Below, one piece after another: positions 1-5,902 of a stretch of 6,112 nucleotides of DNA. The stretch comes from Chloroflexota bacterium (GTDB taxonomy: Bacteria; Chloroflexota; Dehalococcoidia; Lucifugimonadales; JADFKI01). The position numbers and the translations under genes are program-made. The notes under the pieces were generated by a model. The model ran no database searches, was not told the origin of the DNA, and saw only the letters and a program-made list of their open reading frames with translations. Every line of letters starts with the position of its first letter. Position 1 is the first letter of the stretch. The stretch covers positions 1-6,112 of the forward strand of contig VXRI01000334.1 of assembly GCA_009838595.1 (NCBI GenBank). Reading direction: 5' to 3'.

Positions 1-38
1 CGCATCCCCGTGGCTTTTTCAACTATGTCTTAAACTAG

Positions 39-437
39 CACCAATGGTTAGTAACTAACCTGATACTGTTTCGGGGAAGGGGACACGCCCAAGCCTGGTA
101 TCTTGCCACTTCGTTGTATGACCCTAAGTTGGTGGTGCAGATGTATCGGCGGCGCATGCAGCCTGATCAGTATTTTCGGGATGGCAAGCAGCGTTTCGCC
201 TTAGACCGCACAACGGTTACCACTTCCAGTCGCCTTCAGCGCTTGCTTCTGGGAGTTCTGATAGCCTGCGTCGTGCTGATTCTGGCGGGAATGCGCGTGT
301 CTCCTTCGTTCAGACGAAGCGTCTGTTCTTGGGGGAAACTGGGAATCTTGCATATGGGACTAGAATACTACCTCGCCGTGCCAGAACCACCCATCACTTA
401 CTTCGGACTAGACAATTCACAAACTGGGTACGCGTGA
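39..437 (+). pseudogene. IS4-family DDE transposase, C-terminal remnant
   Basis: This is the C-terminal end of a cut-and-paste transposase of the IS4 / DDE_Tnp_1 type. The open frame begins right after an in-frame TAG at 36-38. It reads through WYLATSLYDP (about 96-125) into YRRRMQPDQYFRDGKQRF, which fits the IS4 signature Y-(2)-R-(3)-E-(6)-K except that Asp stands where the catalytic Glu is expected. A hydrophobic helix (RLQRLLLGVLIACVVLILAG) and a short tail ending in TGA 435-437 follow, as in the C-termini of this family. The first possible start, TTG 114, lies inside the conserved WYLATSLY block and is not a real start. The N-terminal catalytic part would lie left of the window. The same frame is open from 3 to 35 before the TAG, so a nonsense mutation is possible. 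With the TAG and the E-to-D change I read this as an inactive fragment. Family assignment is fairly sure; the exact IS is unknown. Confidence 0.75.
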
Positions 438-446
438 GTTGTCTAG
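408..446. repeat. 13-bp inverted repeat over the transposase stop codon
   Basis: The arms CTAGACAATTCAC (408-420) and GTGAGTTGTCTAG (434-446) pair at 12 of 13 positions, with one T/G wobble, around a 13-base loop. The transposase stop codon TGA (435-437) lies inside the right arm. No T-run follows on either strand, so a classical intrinsic terminator is unlikely. It could be a protein-binding palindrome, a hairpin at the mRNA 3' end, or part of the IS end. The pairing is seen directly; the role is unknown. Confidence 0.6.
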
Positions 447-524
447 CCGGATACTAATATCATAGACACTTTGTCCATCGACGTGAAATTGCCCGTCAGT
501 CGCCATTCAAGTACCATTGGAGGC

Positions 525-1508
525 ATGCGAACAACTACGGGCACTAAGACCACCACCATTGCCATTCTGCTGACAGTCCTGCTGTCGCTCATAGCCGCAT
601 GCGGCACGGCAGAGGAATCACTGCCCGCGCCCATATCAACCTCCATGCCAATCGCCACATCAACACCACTGCCCGCGCCCACGGTCGTCCCAACGGCAAC
701 GCCTACCCCGCCAACACCGACACCAACCGCAAAGCCAACGCGCACTCCGGTCACCGTCGGCACAAGTACAACCGGCACGCCGGCAAGCGCAGCATCATCA
801 ACCGCAGGTTCTTCAAGCAACTTGGGGGACATCGCCCCCGCCGTGCTGATTGCAACCTCAATCGAAGCGATGCAGCAGACGGAATCGTTTCACGCCGAAG
901 TGGATGCTGCGTTCAAGGTCGTGCAGACGGAGGCGAGCTTCCGCATGGACGAGGAGACATTCGGCACGGAGTTCCCCATCCGTTACAGCGGCGACTTCCA
1001 AATGCCTGACCGCTCGGACGGCAAACTGCAAATCGCCTTGGGCTTGGCGCTGCTGGAATTGGACATCATCACGATTGGCGAGACCGCATACATCACCAAT
1101 CCCGAAACAGGCGCATGGGAGCAATTCCCGCTATTTCTAACAGGCTTGCCAGACCCATACGAATTAGTGCTGGCGCCGTCGGATACATCGCGCTACACGA
1201 ATTTGCAGTATGTCGGCGAGAGGACTATCGAAGGTGTGCAGACGCATCACATCAGAGCAGACTTGCGCGCCAATGTGCTGGGCAGCGCCTTCGACAACCT
1301 GTTCGTCGAATTGTGGATAGGCACGGACGATAACCTGTTGCGCCAACTCAGCATGGCAGGCGAGACGTCCGTAGATGAGCAGGTCACCGCAGGCATAGCA
1401 AGCAACACACTCGGCGCAGCCGACATAGGCGGGGAAGCCGAGTTCCTAGTGACCATTACCTACACAAACTACAACACCGACATCGTCATCACGCCGCCAA
1501 TAGGCTAA
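525..1508 (+). CDS. Exported lipoprotein with LppX/LprAFG-like domain
   Basis: This is a predicted membrane-anchored lipoprotein of 327 residues. The N-terminus has Arg2 and Lys8, a hydrophobic stretch (about 11-25) and a lipobox LIAAC with the lipidated Cys at residue 26. Residues 27-101 are a low-complexity Pro/Thr/Ser/Ala linker that probably spans the cell-wall zone. Residues 102-327 form a folded domain that resembles the LppX/LprAFG family, beginning with an SIEAMQQTESFHAEVD helix and continuing in alternating strands (LELDIITIGETAYITNPETG; VELWIGTDDNLLRQLSM). In mycobacteria this family binds and moves lipids or glycolipids; the ligand here is unknown. I chose ATG 525 over the longer TTG 471 reading because it places the signal peptide at the very N-terminus. 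GGAGG at 519-523 is only one base from that ATG, which is unusually close. The gene converges on prpC with a 39-base gap and is probably unrelated to it. Confidence 0.8.
   Translation: MRTTTGTKTTTIAILLTVLLSLIAACGTAEESLPAPISTSMPIATSTPLPAPTVVPTATPTPPTPTPTAKPTRTPVTVGTSTTGTPASAASSTAGSSSNLGDIAPAVLIATSIEAMQQTESFHAEVDAAFKVVQTEASFRMDEETFGTEFPIRYSGDFQMPDRSDGKLQIALGLALLELDIITIGETAYITNPETGAWEQFPLFLTGLPDPYELVLAPSDTSRYTNLQYVGERTIEGVQTHHIRADLRANVLGSAFDNLFVELWIGTDDNLLRQLSMAGETSVDEQVTAGIASNTLGAADIGGEAEFLVTITYTNYNTDIVITPPIG
619..681 (+). repeat. In-frame 15-base direct repeat in the lipoprotein linker
   Basis: CACTGCCCGCGCCCA occurs at 619-633 and again at 667-681, exactly 48 bases (16 codons) apart. Both copies encode LPAP in the Pro/Thr-rich linker (residues 33-36 and 49-52). 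The spacing keeps the frame, so the linker may have grown by duplication or slippage. Confidence 0.6.
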
Positions 1509-1547
1509 CGCCCATTCCTCCTAATCTTCCCCCGCCCCGTTAATTGG

Positions 1548-2702
1548 CTACATCGGCGAAATAGGCTTGTCCGGCGGGGTAAGCCCGCGCCCGCCGCCAT
1601 ATATCACACGCGGCCGGAACAGCCGATTGTCGTCGTGCTGCTCCAGCACGTGCGCCACATTGCCCGCCGTGCGAGACGCCAAGAATATCGGCGTGTACAG
1701 CGGAATCGGTATTCCAAGCAGGTAGTACAGCAGCCCGATGGGATAGTCCGTATTTGGGTACAAGCCCTTTTCGCGATACATCACACTCTCGACCGTGGAG
1801 TAGATGGACGCCAACTCTTCGCCTTCCGGTATCCGGTTGGCAAGCTTCGGGATGTAGTCCATCAGGAAGCGCGCGCGCGGGTCGTACTTGCGCATATAGA
1901 CGCGATGCCCAAAGCCCATAATGCGCTCGCGCCGATCTAGCTTGCCCATCGTGTACGGCTCTGCGTGGGATGGTCCCCCCTCGCCGTTGACGCCCAGCAG
2001 AAACTCGATAGCCGCTTCGTTCGCGCCGCCGTGCAGCGGTCCCTTAAGCGATGCCACTGCGCCGACCATCGCGCCGTACATGTCCGACAGCGTGGATGCT
2101 ATCACCCGCGCCGCGAATGTAGAATTCGGCATCTCGTGCTCGATGTAGCACATGTGAATGCGGTCGAATGCGTCCAACGACTCCGCGTCCGGACGCTCAC
2201 CGCGCAGCATGTACAGGAAGTTTTCCATGTACGGCAAGTCCGGATTTGGCCGCACCAACGGCATGCCGTTTAGCGCGCGGTAAGAGTTCACGACCAGCGT
2301 TGGCGTCTGAGCAAGTAGCCGTATGCCTTTTTCGAGATTTGCCTCGTGCGAGTTATCGTGCAGCAGGGCAGGGTCTTCGTAGCCTGCCAAGAAAGACAGC
2401 CCTGTTCGCAGCGCATCCATCGCCACCGTGGACTTCGGCATCAGTTCGAACAAGCGGTATATCTCGTCCGGCACATCCGCCTCCGCCATAAGCCGGTCGC
2501 AGAATGTATTAGCCTGCTCCGGCGTGGGCAGCTCGCCGTAAATCACCAGATACGCTACATCCGTATAACAAAGATTCTGCGCCAGCTCGATAAGGTCATA
2601 CCCGCGCACAAGAATCTGCTCAATGTCCACATCAAGATAAGAGACCGAAGTCTCGGTCGCAATCACGCCCTCAAGCCCGGGGCTATATTCAACTGTAGTC
2701 AT
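1548..2702 (-). CDS. prpC: 2-methylcitrate synthase / citrate synthase
   Basis: This is a type I citrate synthase-fold enzyme of 384 residues, a normal length. The whole catalytic set is visible: His224 in GPLHGGANEA, His266 in GFGHRVY and Asp319 in PNTDYPIG, matching the His/His/Asp triad of the family. The oxaloacetate-binding EHEMPNSTFAARV block (188-200), SR at 343-344 and FRPR (362-365) are also present. Citrate and methylcitrate synthases cannot be told apart surely from sequence alone. Two things favour methylcitrate synthase, which condenses propionyl-CoA with oxaloacetate: the cluster with prpD and prpB, and a D-[FY]-P-x-G reading at the Asp motif, which I recall from actinobacterial PrpC rather than the DFYSG of citrate synthases. 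The start ATG overlaps the DUF2283 stop (ATGA, 2699-2702) and has its own Shine-Dalgarno. Alternative: the ordinary TCA-cycle citrate synthase. Confidence 0.85.
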   Translation of the reverse strand: MTTVEYSPGLEGVIATETSVSYLDVDIEQILVRGYDLIELAQNLCYTDVAYLVIYGELPTPEQANTFCDRLMAEADVPDEIYRLFELMPKSTVAMDALRTGLSFLAGYEDPALLHDNSHEANLEKGIRLLAQTPTLVVNSYRALNGMPLVRPNPDLPYMENFLYMLRGERPDAESLDAFDRIHMCYIEHEMPNSTFAARVIASTLSDMYGAMVGAVASLKGPLHGGANEAAIEFLLGVNGEGGPSHAEPYTMGKLDRRERIMGFGHRVYMRKYDPRARFLMDYIPKLANRIPEGEELASIYSTVESVMYREKGLYPNTDYPIGLLYYLLGIPIPLYTPIFLASRTAGNVAHVLEQHDDNRLFRPRVIYGGGRGLTPPDKPISPM

Positions 2703-3088
2703 CGTTGTTCTCCTATATGAATTGGTTGTGAAGCAGGCTCACTTTTCAGAAGAGGCAATAGCAATTCCGATGCGCGCTCCAGCGTGAAACCCGCCGCATC
2801 GCCATCCGCGTCATAATGTGCCGTGAGATGCTCTGCAACTTCACCGGAGCGAACTTGCTTTCTATCGCTGCCAAAGGTCAGCGTTCCGTTGTGCAACAAC
2901 AAAGTGTAACTGTAACCGGCGTACATTCCCTGGACTTCAAGATGCTCTAAGTCGCCGCCTTTTCGCGCAAGCGGATGCAGCAACAACTCCACGGCATGCT
3001 CTATCGCGAATCCCACAACCTTGCCGTCCGAGTCGTAGTCCGCAATCACATCTCCCGTAACGGCGTCAATCCGCATCATCGTCAACAT
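2699..3088 (-). CDS. DUF2283-type protein, main part (frame-shifted from its N-terminus)
   Basis: This 129-residue frame carries two copies of a DUF2283-like pattern, an acidic YD.DG turn followed by an amphipathic helix. Copy 1 is DYDSDGKVVGFAIEHAVELL (17-36). Copy 2 has a strand part YSYTLLLHNGTLTF (59-72) and then HYDADGDAAGFTLERASELL (91-110). Copy 1 lacks its own N-terminal strand half, which is found upstream in another phase (3191-3066). The ATG at 3088 has no Shine-Dalgarno, and the frame is open only as far as a TAA at about 3107-3109, so it is unlikely to be the natural start. The 3' end overlaps prpC by four bases (ATGA). DUF2283 proteins are uncharacterised and are often found next to DUF4258 genes, which suggests an antitoxin-like or binding role (inference). 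The most likely reading is one two-domain protein of about 164 residues interrupted by a one-base phase change. A separate gene with a weak start is the alternative. Confidence 0.6.
   Translation of the reverse strand: MLTMMRIDAVTGDVIADYDSDGKVVGFAIEHAVELLLHPLARKGGDLEHLEVQGMYAGYSYTLLLHNGTLTFGSDRKQVRSGEVAEHLTAHYDADGDAAGFTLERASELLLPLLKSEPASQPIHIGEQR
2709..2714 (-). promoter_or_regulatory. Ribosome binding site of prpC
   Basis: AGGAGA on the - strand, six bases before the ATG at 2702. It lies inside the last codons of the upstream DUF2283 frame. prpC can therefore be initiated on its own as well as by coupling through the ATGA overlap, and need not depend on the broken frame upstream. Confidence 0.75.
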
Positions 3089-3191
3089 TAAGGGCGCCAG
3101 CGGCGATTAGGTCGCCGCCTTCGCTTGCCGGTCTGCCATTCCACATCGAAAGAGTGTCAGTATCTTCATAGTAGGACAGCATCAGTTTCAT
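3066..3191 (-). CDS. DUF2283 N-terminal half, 41 codons, ends at a premature stop
   Basis: This short frame starts at ATG 3191, which overlaps the stop of the DUF4258-like gene in an ATGA (3188-3191). A weak GGGGA (3197-3201) lies five bases upstream of the ATG. It begins MKLMLSYYEDTDTLSMWNGR, a typical DUF2283 opening with the Y-x-D-T-D-T-L strand, and ends in acidic NVDDDAD just before TGA 3068-3066. The rest of the domain, with the conserved D.DGKVVGF turn, is found at once in the +1 phase, in the frame starting at 3088. The two frames overlap by 23 bases. Dropping a single base, for example one C of the CCC at about 3092-3094 on this strand, would join them without a stop. Possibilities are a frameshift mutation, a sequence or assembly error, or a recoding site. 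The frame itself is read directly and the domain call is fairly sure. Confidence 0.6.
   Translation of the reverse strand: MKLMLSYYEDTDTLSMWNGRPASEGGDLIAAGALNVDDDAD
3100..3118 (-). repeat. GC-rich hairpin just upstream of the DUF2283 phase change
   Basis: On the - strand, GCGGCGA and TCGCCGC form a perfect 7-bp stem around a CCTAA loop. It lies within the 41-codon frame, 12 bases ahead of ATG 3088. It has no following T-run and so is not a terminator. It could be chance in GC-rich coding DNA, or a structure that affects translation near the frame junction. Confidence 0.4.
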
Positions 3192-3406
3192 AGTGTTCCC
3201 CATCTCTTCAAAGCCTGTCGGTCGAAGAATCGGTTATGCAACTTGCCATTTTCGACTATAACTCGAACCCACTTGCCAACTTCTTCTATGTAGCCATAAT
3301 ATCGTATTCTACCATCTGCCTGAGTTTCGGTATGAAATGGGTTAGCCAAAACCCTATCAACCCATTCATCTTCAATCTCAGTGATTCTGCCTGACCTCAT
3401 TCTCAT
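3188..3406 (-). CDS. Small DUF4258-like protein (possible toxin-type partner of DUF2283)
   Basis: This is a 72-residue protein with an N-terminal helix (IEDEWVDRVLANP, 11-23) followed by strands: QADGRIRYYGYIEEVGKW (29-46), VRVIVENGKLHN (48-58) and a final FFDRQALKRW (60-69). The order helix, DGR.RYYGYI, W.RV.V, FFDR resembles DUF4258-type proteins, which are compared with RelE/BrnT-like small toxins; that comparison is inference. The usual N-terminal His of DUF4258 is not evident, so the match is partial. The start ATG 3406 has no clear Shine-Dalgarno; a second ATG at 3400 is equally possible. The stop overlaps the DUF2283 start by four bases, a coupled layout common in toxin-antitoxin pairs. 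It lies 45 bases after prpB on the same strand with no visible separate promoter, so it is probably co-transcribed. Whether it is toxic, or simply an accessory protein, is unknown. Confidence 0.65.
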   Translation of the reverse strand: MRMRSGRITEIEDEWVDRVLANPFHTETQADGRIRYYGYIEEVGKWVRVIVENGKLHNRFFDRQALKRWGTL

Positions 3407-3451
3407 AGTAATGGGTAGTTTTCATGCTGCAGCTGTTTGAAACTATGTTTA

Positions 3452-4366
3452 TTACTGTCCACTCATGTACGCTCTATCTCCGATTAGGGCTATAGTGCTG
3501 TCCACCGCAGCATAGGCGTCGTATTCGATTAGGTCGTACAGCTCGGCGCGCGTTTGCATCTGCGGCAGCCAATCGACTAGCGTGCCGTGCCGCTTTAGGT
3601 CTGTCAGCAGGGCTTCGGTCGTCTTTGCTGCCGCGCGCAGCGTGCTGACAGGGAATATCACGATGTTGTAGCCCAGCGCCTTGAACTCGCCCGTTGTAAG
3701 ATACGGCGACTTGCCGAACTCGGTCATGTTCGCCAGCAGGTTTCCGCCTACGGCATCCGCGTACATGCGGAATTCGTCGGGAGACTGCATCGCCTCAGGG
3801 AAGATGATGTCCGCGCCCGCTTCTTTGCACAGCCGCCCGCGTTCTATAGCCGCTTCCATGCCTTCGATTGCCCGCACATCGGTGCGCGCGATGATAAGCA
3901 TGTTCTCGCGCGCTTGCGCCGCCGCCGCTATCTTCTCCACGAAGGCGTCTGTGGACACGACCGTCTTGCCGTCCAGATGGCCGCATCGCTTGGGTAGCAC
4001 CTGGTCTTCTATCTGCACCGCAGCCGCGCCTGCCAGTTCGAGTTCCCTGATGGTGCGAATGACATTTATCGCCTCGCCGAAGCCCGTGTCCGCGTCCACG
4101 ATAAACGGCAGCCCGGACGCGCGCGTCATCCACCGGACCGAGTCGGTCAGCTCCGCGAGCGTGAACAGCCCGATGTCCGGAATCCCCAGGCTCGCCGAGA
4201 ACGCCGCGCCGGAGAAGTACAGCGCATCGAAGCCAACCTTGCGCGCTATCATTGCCGTCAGCGGATTGAACACGCCCGGCGCGACCACCGTTTCGCCGGC
4301 GTCCAGCATCTCACGCAACTTTACGGCGTGATTTTGCGCTGGCTCTCGTTCCAGCATCCAAGTCAT
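3452..4366 (-). CDS. prpB: 2-methylisocitrate lyase
   Basis: This enzyme of the isocitrate lyase/PEP mutase superfamily has 304 residues, close to E. coli PrpB. It cleaves (2R,3S)-2-methylisocitrate to pyruvate and succinate, the last step of the methylcitrate cycle, in the cytoplasm. The diagnostic KRCGH motif is at 126-130, with the catalytic Cys128 that separates lyases from PEP mutases. VDADTGFGE (90-98) supplies the Mg-binding acids. YFSG (50-53), IEDQ (119-122), ARTD (160-163), FPEA (189-192) and NMTEFG (213-218) match PrpB blocks, and MQTRAELYDLI near the C-terminus is also typical. I chose ATG 4366, which overlaps the prpD stop in an ATGA (4363-4366) and gives the usual N-terminus. 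A longer reading from 4459 would add 31 residues that are only the prpD tail read out of frame. Coupled to prpD and followed by the DUF4258-like gene. Alternative: a related lyase for another C4-C7 acid. Confidence 0.88.
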   Translation of the reverse strand: MTWMLEREPAQNHAVKLREMLDAGETVVAPGVFNPLTAMIARKVGFDALYFSGAAFSASLGIPDIGLFTLAELTDSVRWMTRASGLPFIVDADTGFGEAINVIRTIRELELAGAAAVQIEDQVLPKRCGHLDGKTVVSTDAFVEKIAAAAQARENMLIIARTDVRAIEGMEAAIERGRLCKEAGADIIFPEAMQSPDEFRMYADAVGGNLLANMTEFGKSPYLTTGEFKALGYNIVIFPVSTLRAAAKTTEALLTDLKRHGTLVDWLPQMQTRAELYDLIEYDAYAAVDSTIALIGDRAYMSGQ

Positions 4367-5742
4367 ATCCGCATCGCCTCCATAAGCGCCGACAAGTCGC
4401 GCTGCTCGTCGATGTGCCACACCAAGTCGATGACCTGCCGCGCCTGCTCTTCCGTCCATACATCCTCGACATTCAGCAGGAACTTGCGCTCGACCTCATC
4501 ATCGCTCATCTTGTTCATCGCGTGCCCGCGCGGGAAGCTCACCTCGCGCGTCAGCGTGCCGCCGTCCTTCGTCTTGATGGCGATGCGATTCGGTATGCCT
4601 TCCGGATAGCCTGCGGTCAGCGCGTCGTCTTCTTCAAGGGTCGTCCTGTTCAGCAGCGACTTGATGTCCGCACTGTCGAGCATCTGCTGCGAGAACGAAT
4701 GCTTGGTAACCGTGCCGTCGAGCAGCGCCGCCGCCACGATGTACATTAGCGAATGGTCGGCAGTCTCGCGCGTCTTCGGCGCCCACTTCTCTGGGTCTTT
4801 CGCGATGATTTCATACGACACCTTGAATGTGTCGAGGTGAATCGAATCTATCAAGTTGATGTCGCCGCCGATTTCGTCTCGCAGTTCGACTGCCGCATCC
4901 ACAGCGCTCTGCGCGTGATACTCGACGGGCCACTTCTTGATGTAGGTGTCCTGTATGCGTGTCGGAGCGGCGCCGTCTGCGAGAGAGAGCAGCGCGGCAT
5001 CGTCGAAGGGCTTGCCGCCCAGTAGTTGCGCGAAGAAACCCATCTCGCCGTCGAACGGCTGATATGGTCCGGTTAGTCCGCGCTGTGCTACGAGGCTCGC
5101 GAACACCGCGTTGCGCACCGAGTTCGCCGCTGCCGCGCCCTTCCACATGGATAGCTCGCCCGCGCGTGTCTGCCGCATTGACGCGTGTGGCACACTTGCG
5201 ATAGAAATCGTGTGCTCGATGGTGTCCGCGGACTGCCCCATTATGCTGCCCGCGCCGCACGCCGCGCCGATTCCGGTGTACACCACATGGTCCCACTGGT
5301 ACGCGCGCACGCTCGCCGCGTCACACAGGTTGACCGATACTTCGTAGCCGGCTGCGATGGCGGTCAGGATGTCGCGCGGTGGCTTGCCTGCCCATTCACA
5401 CAGCGCCATAAAGCCGGGAATCATATCACTCGGATGCAGCGGCTCAAGCGACAGATAAGTGTCGTTGAAGTCCAGATACCGCGTCATAAGCCCGTTGGCG
5501 AATGTTGCCGCTTCCGGGGTAACGCGCGATGGCGCGCCCCAGACTGTAGCGCCGTTTTCCTGCTCGAAGTCATACGCGAACATCCGCGCCGCCTTCGGCG
5601 CGTCCTCCGAGAACGCTGCCATGCTCACACCGATGCTGTCCAGAATGCGGCGTTTCGCCTCATGCGCCGACTCCGCCGGAACATCCTCATATTGCAGTCC
5701 TGCCGAATACTCGGCGAACAATTTGCTGTATTTGTCTGACAT
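4363..5742 (-). CDS. prpD: 2-methylcitrate dehydratase (MmgE/PrpD family)
   Basis: This is an iron-sulfur-independent dehydratase of 459 residues, normal for MmgE/PrpD. PrpD dehydrates 2-methylcitrate to 2-methyl-cis-aconitate. Family blocks in order: NGLMTRYLDFNDT (83-95), HPSDMIPG (103-110), MWKGAAAANSVRNA (199-212), KKWPVEYHAQSAVDA (269-283), ETADHSLMYIVAAAL (326-340) and the C-terminal RGHAMNKMSDDEVERKF (405-421). I chose ATG 5742 rather than ATG 5787 because AAGGA lies eight bases before it, MSDKYSKLFAEY is a normal family start, and the predicted promoter's -10 box overlaps the upstream ATG. It is the first gene of the cluster; its TGA overlaps the prpB ATG by four bases. The MmgE/PrpD family also contains other dehydratases and cis-aconitate-type enzymes, so the substrate rests mainly on the prpB and prpC neighbours. 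Confidence 0.88.
   Translation of the reverse strand: MSDKYSKLFAEYSAGLQYEDVPAESAHEAKRRILDSIGVSMAAFSEDAPKAARMFAYDFEQENGATVWGAPSRVTPEAATFANGLMTRYLDFNDTYLSLEPLHPSDMIPGFMALCEWAGKPPRDILTAIAAGYEVSVNLCDAASVRAYQWDHVVYTGIGAACGAGSIMGQSADTIEHTISIASVPHASMRQTRAGELSMWKGAAAANSVRNAVFASLVAQRGLTGPYQPFDGEMGFFAQLLGGKPFDDAALLSLADGAAPTRIQDTYIKKWPVEYHAQSAVDAAVELRDEIGGDINLIDSIHLDTFKVSYEIIAKDPEKWAPKTRETADHSLMYIVAAALLDGTVTKHSFSQQMLDSADIKSLLNRTTLEEDDALTAGYPEGIPNRIAIKTKDGGTLTREVSFPRGHAMNKMSDDEVERKFLLNVEDVWTEEQARQVIDLVWHIDEQRDLSALMEAMRI
4377..4381 (-). promoter_or_regulatory. Ribosome binding site of prpB
   Basis: GGAGG on the - strand lies inside the end of prpD, 10 bases before ATG 4366. It supports the shorter prpB start and re-initiation at the ATGA overlap. 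The spacing is slightly long. Confidence 0.5.
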
Positions 5743-5750
5743 GTTTATTG

Positions 5751-5755
5751 TCCTT
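5751..5755 (-). promoter_or_regulatory. Ribosome binding site of prpD
   Basis: AAGGA on the - strand, eight bases before ATG 5742. It decides the start in favour of 5742 over the in-frame ATG at 5787, which has no such site. Confidence 0.65.
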
Positions 5756-5786
5756 TGTCTAAATCTAGGGAAAATCAAGCATCCCA

Positions 5787-5815
5787 ATCATATAGACGGC
5801 TTGTCGTAGTTTCAA
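5787..5815 (-). promoter_or_regulatory. Sigma70-type promoter of the prpD-prpB-...-prpC cluster
   Basis: On the - strand, TTGAAA (5815-5810; 5 of 6 to TTGACA) and TATGAT (5792-5787; 5 of 6 to TATAAT) are separated by exactly 17 bases. Transcription would start near 5780, giving a leader of about 38 bases with the prpD Shine-Dalgarno in it. No comparable pair was found ahead of the small genes or prpC, so this may drive the whole cluster. Confidence 0.65.
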
Positions 5816-5830
5816 CCGCATTGAAAAGAG

Positions 5831-5879
5831 TTGCGCAAGTTATCCGTGTTCACAGTATCTGTTACTTTCTCATCACAGT
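5831..5879 (-). promoter_or_regulatory. Possible operator elements upstream of the prp promoter
   Basis: A perfect 8-bp palindrome TTGCGCAA (5831-5838) lies 15 bases upstream of the -35 box. Further out, ACTGTGA occurs twice on the - strand (5856-5850 and 5879-5873), 23 bases apart, roughly two helix turns. Both are short and could be chance, but their position suits an activator or repressor. No regulator gene lies in the window. Confidence 0.25.
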
Positions 5880-5902
5880 GGTACTCGACGCGAACTTGAC
5901 AA

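Noticed and set aside
443..832. 129-codon - strand open frame rich in Val and Gly
   Set aside because: It is the complement of the Pro/Thr linker codons of the lipoprotein, which creates Gly/Val runs; no independent support.
1509..1547. Possible shared terminator between the convergent lipoprotein and prpC genes
   Set aside because: The 39 bases show no stem followed by a T-run on either strand.
3378..3425. 15-codon - strand frame MKTTHYYENEV... before the DUF4258-like gene
   Set aside because: It looks a little like a DUF2283 start (MK...YYE), but it is very short, overlaps the next gene in another phase and has no continuation. Probably chance.
3681..4331. 216-codon + strand open frame
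   Set aside because: It lies wholly antisense to prpB, a well-supported enzyme gene; the Ser/Ala-rich translation with no recognisable domain is typical of an antisense shadow.
4367..4459. Longer prpB start at 4459
   Set aside because: The extra 31 residues are the prpD 3' end read out of frame. ATG 4366 with the ATGA overlap and an upstream GGAGG fits PrpB length better.
5185..5739. 184-codon + strand open frame
   Set aside because: Antisense to prpD; Arg/His-rich translation without domain features.
5743..5787. Longer prpD start at 5787
   Set aside because: The proposed -10 box overlaps it, it has no Shine-Dalgarno, and the family N-terminus matches ATG 5742.
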